A stretch of DNA of 7,431 bases. Origin: Legionella genomosp. 1. GTDB taxonomy: Bacteria; Pseudomonadota; Gammaproteobacteria; Legionellales; Legionellaceae. Each line of letters starts with the position of its first letter. Positions within the stretch are counted from its first letter, which is position 1. The position numbers were made by a program, and so were the translations under genes. Below, one piece after another: positions 5,740 to 7,431 of the stretch. The stretch spans positions 1-7,431 of the forward strand of contig CAMBDN010000125.1 in assembly GCA_945865355.1 (NCBI GenBank), read 5' to 3'. The notes under the pieces were generated by a model. The model was given only the letters and a program-made list of their open reading frames with translations, had not been told where the DNA came from and ran no database searches.

Positions 5740-6942
5740 TTATTGAACAGTTATCCCTTCCTGTGGAACACATGTAGCATTGACATTGAGCTTTGGCGCT
5801 TTTAATGGAAAAGTACCTTCGGAACAAAGCGTGGATTTTTTACCAACTCGTTTGAACGGCTCCTTTGGAATATGCACCGTAACATTTTTGATGACATTGA
5901 CTGCCTCTGCAATCTCAAAATCACCAACCATGCTCAATAGCTGATAACTCTCCTCTGGTGAAAGGCCTTGTGTACGAACTAGAAAATCAATTGCATTTCT
6001 AGATGCAAGCTTCATTGCTTCAAGTAAGTCTACATTTAAGCCAGTAATCATCCAGTGAGTAGCGTTTTCGGTGACTGGCCAGGTAAATGCGTCCCCACCC
6101 TTTCTTTTAGTTTTGTCTAACACACCCTCTGCTTTGAGATCTTTTCTAACGAAAAATTGCAACGTAATCGCTTTGTATGACGTCTCTAAAGCAGTGACAT
6201 CAATCTCGCCATTGCTTTGCATAGCATGTGAATCTCCCGTCCAAACAAGAGCACCTTTTTGGAAGACGGGGAGGAAAAGGATTGAACCAACTTGCAGCTC
6301 TGGTTCATCTAAATTGCCACCAAAAGGTCCTGGTGGAACAGAATTAAACTCCCCAACCACAGGTTTTGCCGTTTTTGTGTCAATATTGACAGGCCATGCT
6401 TCTGGCCAATCATTGGGTGGCGCTACCGCTAATACACCTGGAAACGGCTTCAGCTGTAGGCACAATCCTTTCGTGAATTCAGTCGTGTTACTCTCTTTGT
6501 CAAATTTAAAATATTTGATCCTTGGCTTGGTAAATTCCGATAAAATACCCTGAGTAGGGCTTAAAAAATTATAGCCAAAGTCATTTAATTGAATATCTAG
6601 AATCCTGATTTCTAAAACATCACCAGGCTCAGCACCCTCAATATAAACAGGCCCTGTCAGAGTATGCATCCCGCGTCTTTTCTGAATATCGTGTTCCACA
6701 TAAAATTTAGCCACCTCAGCGGGCGTTGTTTTATTATAAACCATCTCATGCAGACAACTGTTCCACGTTTCAAGTGAGACCGTATCACCTGAGCGAACCT
6801 TTATCACTGGTGGCTTATTGAGGGTGAAAAGACCAAGTGTAGTCGTTTCTGGAGTGGCTGGAACGTTGTATGTCTCCCCCATAACTACAGGTATATGCAG
6901 TGTAGCGGCAAGTAAAAATACTGAAGTTATTTTTGTTAACAT
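5740..6942 (-). CDS. secreted acetamidase/formamidase family protein
   Basis: The family (FmdA/AmdA) hydrolyses short amides such as formamide or acetamide to ammonia and the acid, using a metal site. This 400-residue member carries the family blocks LTGPVYIEGAEPGDVLEI (95-112), GPFGGNLDEPEL (205-216) and GALVWTGDSHAMQSNGEID (230-248, including the conserved Asp and His). An N-terminal signal peptide (about 1-22, hydrophobic core SVFLLAATLHIPVVMG) predicts export, whereas the well-studied formamidases are cytoplasmic. Four Cys (63, 161, 373, 391) would allow disulfides in the periplasm. The start is well supported by AAGGAGAGG (6945-6953). The gene lies 57 bases after a porin gene and 19 before a small secreted-protein gene, suggesting an envelope operon. 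The true substrate is unknown; distant family members act on other amides. Confidence 0.88.
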   Translation of the reverse strand: MLTKITSVFLLAATLHIPVVMGETYNVPATPETTTLGLFTLNKPPVIKVRSGDTVSLETWNSCLHEMVYNKTTPAEVAKFYVEHDIQKRRGMHTLTGPVYIEGAEPGDVLEIRILDIQLNDFGYNFLSPTQGILSEFTKPRIKYFKFDKESNTTEFTKGLCLQLKPFPGVLAVAPPNDWPEAWPVNIDTKTAKPVVGEFNSVPPGPFGGNLDEPELQVGSILFLPVFQKGALVWTGDSHAMQSNGEIDVTALETSYKAITLQFFVRKDLKAEGVLDKTKRKGGDAFTWPVTENATHWMITGLNVDLLEAMKLASRNAIDFLVRTQGLSPEESYQLLSMVGDFEIAEAVNVIKNVTVHIPKEPFKRVGKKSTLCSEGTFPLKAPKLNVNATCVPQEGITVQ

Positions 6943-6999
6943 TTCCTCTCCTTGTGAAAGTAACCATTTATCCTAACAGCTTTTAAAGAATATTGCTGT

Positions 7000-7431
7000 T
7001 CAAAACAAAACAATAGCCCGAATTGTTCCTGCAAGTGCAGAGCTGAAATTAACGTTTTGACCTGGTGTTGGGATATACGAAAGCGCGGGCTCAAGATAGA
7101 TATTATTCAACAACTTTGCTTGATAGTAAATTTGATACATTAACTCGGTGGTTCTTAAGGTGCTTCTTGGGTTAAGCCAAACCAATGAAGCACCAGCACC
7201 TATCGAATCCTGTAATCGATTGGCTATAAGACCAAATGCTGTTATCCCTGCCCCTAGTGATTGCTTCATGGGTAAGGCACTAGAATTGTTGATGCTGTAC
7301 TGATAAAAGGCAGAAACACCGCTAAGGGATCTCAAACTTAATAACCTACCCATTATGTCAGGGGGTAGAAAAATAGCATTTGATGAATATGGTTATCATA
7401 GGATAGGATCCATTTCATCTTTAAACTGAAG
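7000..7431 (-). pseudogene. OprB-type outer-membrane porin, C-terminal part, apparent frameshift
   Basis: The last 100 or so codons look like the final strands of an OprB-family (carbohydrate-selective) beta-barrel porin: QSLGAGITAFGLI, then RLQDSIGAGASLVWL (46-60 counting from the ATG at 7353), then LEPALSYIPTPG (87-98), and a C-terminal Phe as needed for outer-membrane insertion. The ATG at 7353 is not a believable start: it has no signal peptide or ribosome binding site, and porin-like sequence continues upstream (SSNAIFLPPDIMG). Farther upstream this frame hits TGA TAA (7393-7398). The neighbouring frame stays open to the window edge and reads WILSYDN into the same point. One extra C near 7391-7392 (minus strand) would join them as YDNPYSSNAIF. 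The gene is therefore either truly frameshifted or carries a sequencing error, and it extends beyond the window. It heads the operon with the secreted amidase. Confidence 0.72.

Noticed and set aside
6071..6553. 160-codon plus-strand open frame opposite the formamidase-family gene
   Set aside because: It is antisense to well-conserved family blocks, has no ribosome binding site and no recognisable domain; a shadow frame.
6975..7000. Terminator between porin and formamidase genes (AACAGC/GCTGTT)
   Set aside because: Six-base stem with a 14-base loop, no T run, and it touches the porin stop; not convincing.
7000..7353. Intact 117-residue gene starting at the ATG at 7353
   Set aside because: An outer-membrane porin end without signal peptide cannot be a complete gene; porin-like sequence continues upstream of that ATG.

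Overview
The window is AT-rich, gene-dense bacterial DNA. It probably comes from a gammaproteobacterium of the Legionellales type (Legionella, Coxiella and relatives). That placement is an inference from the protein style: a FolB close to the enterobacterial one, an argS/SPOR-protein gene pair as in Pseudomonas-type genomes, an OprB-type porin ending in Phe, and a P-type ATPase with an unusual hydrophobic C-terminal extension. No marker gene fixes the genus.

Left part, plus strand: a possible 3' end of a membrane protein (1-60), then folB (200-538, folate biosynthesis), then a 965-residue P1B-type heavy-metal ATPase (663-3560). The ATPase has an atypical CX3C metal-binding domain at its N-terminus. 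At its C-terminus it has about 170 residues that are absent from ordinary P1B pumps. A perfect 16-bp palindrome lies between folB and the ATPase gene.

Middle, minus strand: an arginyl-tRNA synthetase gene (4277-5086) that has lost nearly all of its catalytic domain through two in-frame deletions. Its stop codon overlaps by one base the start of an FtsN-like SPOR-domain protein (3603-4277). A promoter-like sequence precedes the argS remnant, so the remnant may survive mainly as the translated leader of the SPOR gene. A working argS must exist elsewhere in the genome.

Right part, minus strand: three closely spaced genes for exported proteins, read right to left. They are the C-terminal part of an OprB-type outer-membrane porin with an apparent frameshift (7000 to beyond 7431), a signal-peptide-bearing acetamidase/formamidase family protein (5740-6942), and a small secreted protein of unknown function (5319-5720). 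Together they look like an envelope module for taking up or degrading a small amide, now probably disabled at the porin. The 214 bases between this module and the argS remnant hold a hairpin, a 10-bp inverted repeat and a nine-codon plus-strand reading frame with a very good ribosome binding site.

No tRNA, rRNA, insertion sequence or CRISPR array is visible. The main theme is gene decay that keeps flanking genes expressed. The most notable observations are the catalytic-core-less ArgRS and the non-standard metal pump.
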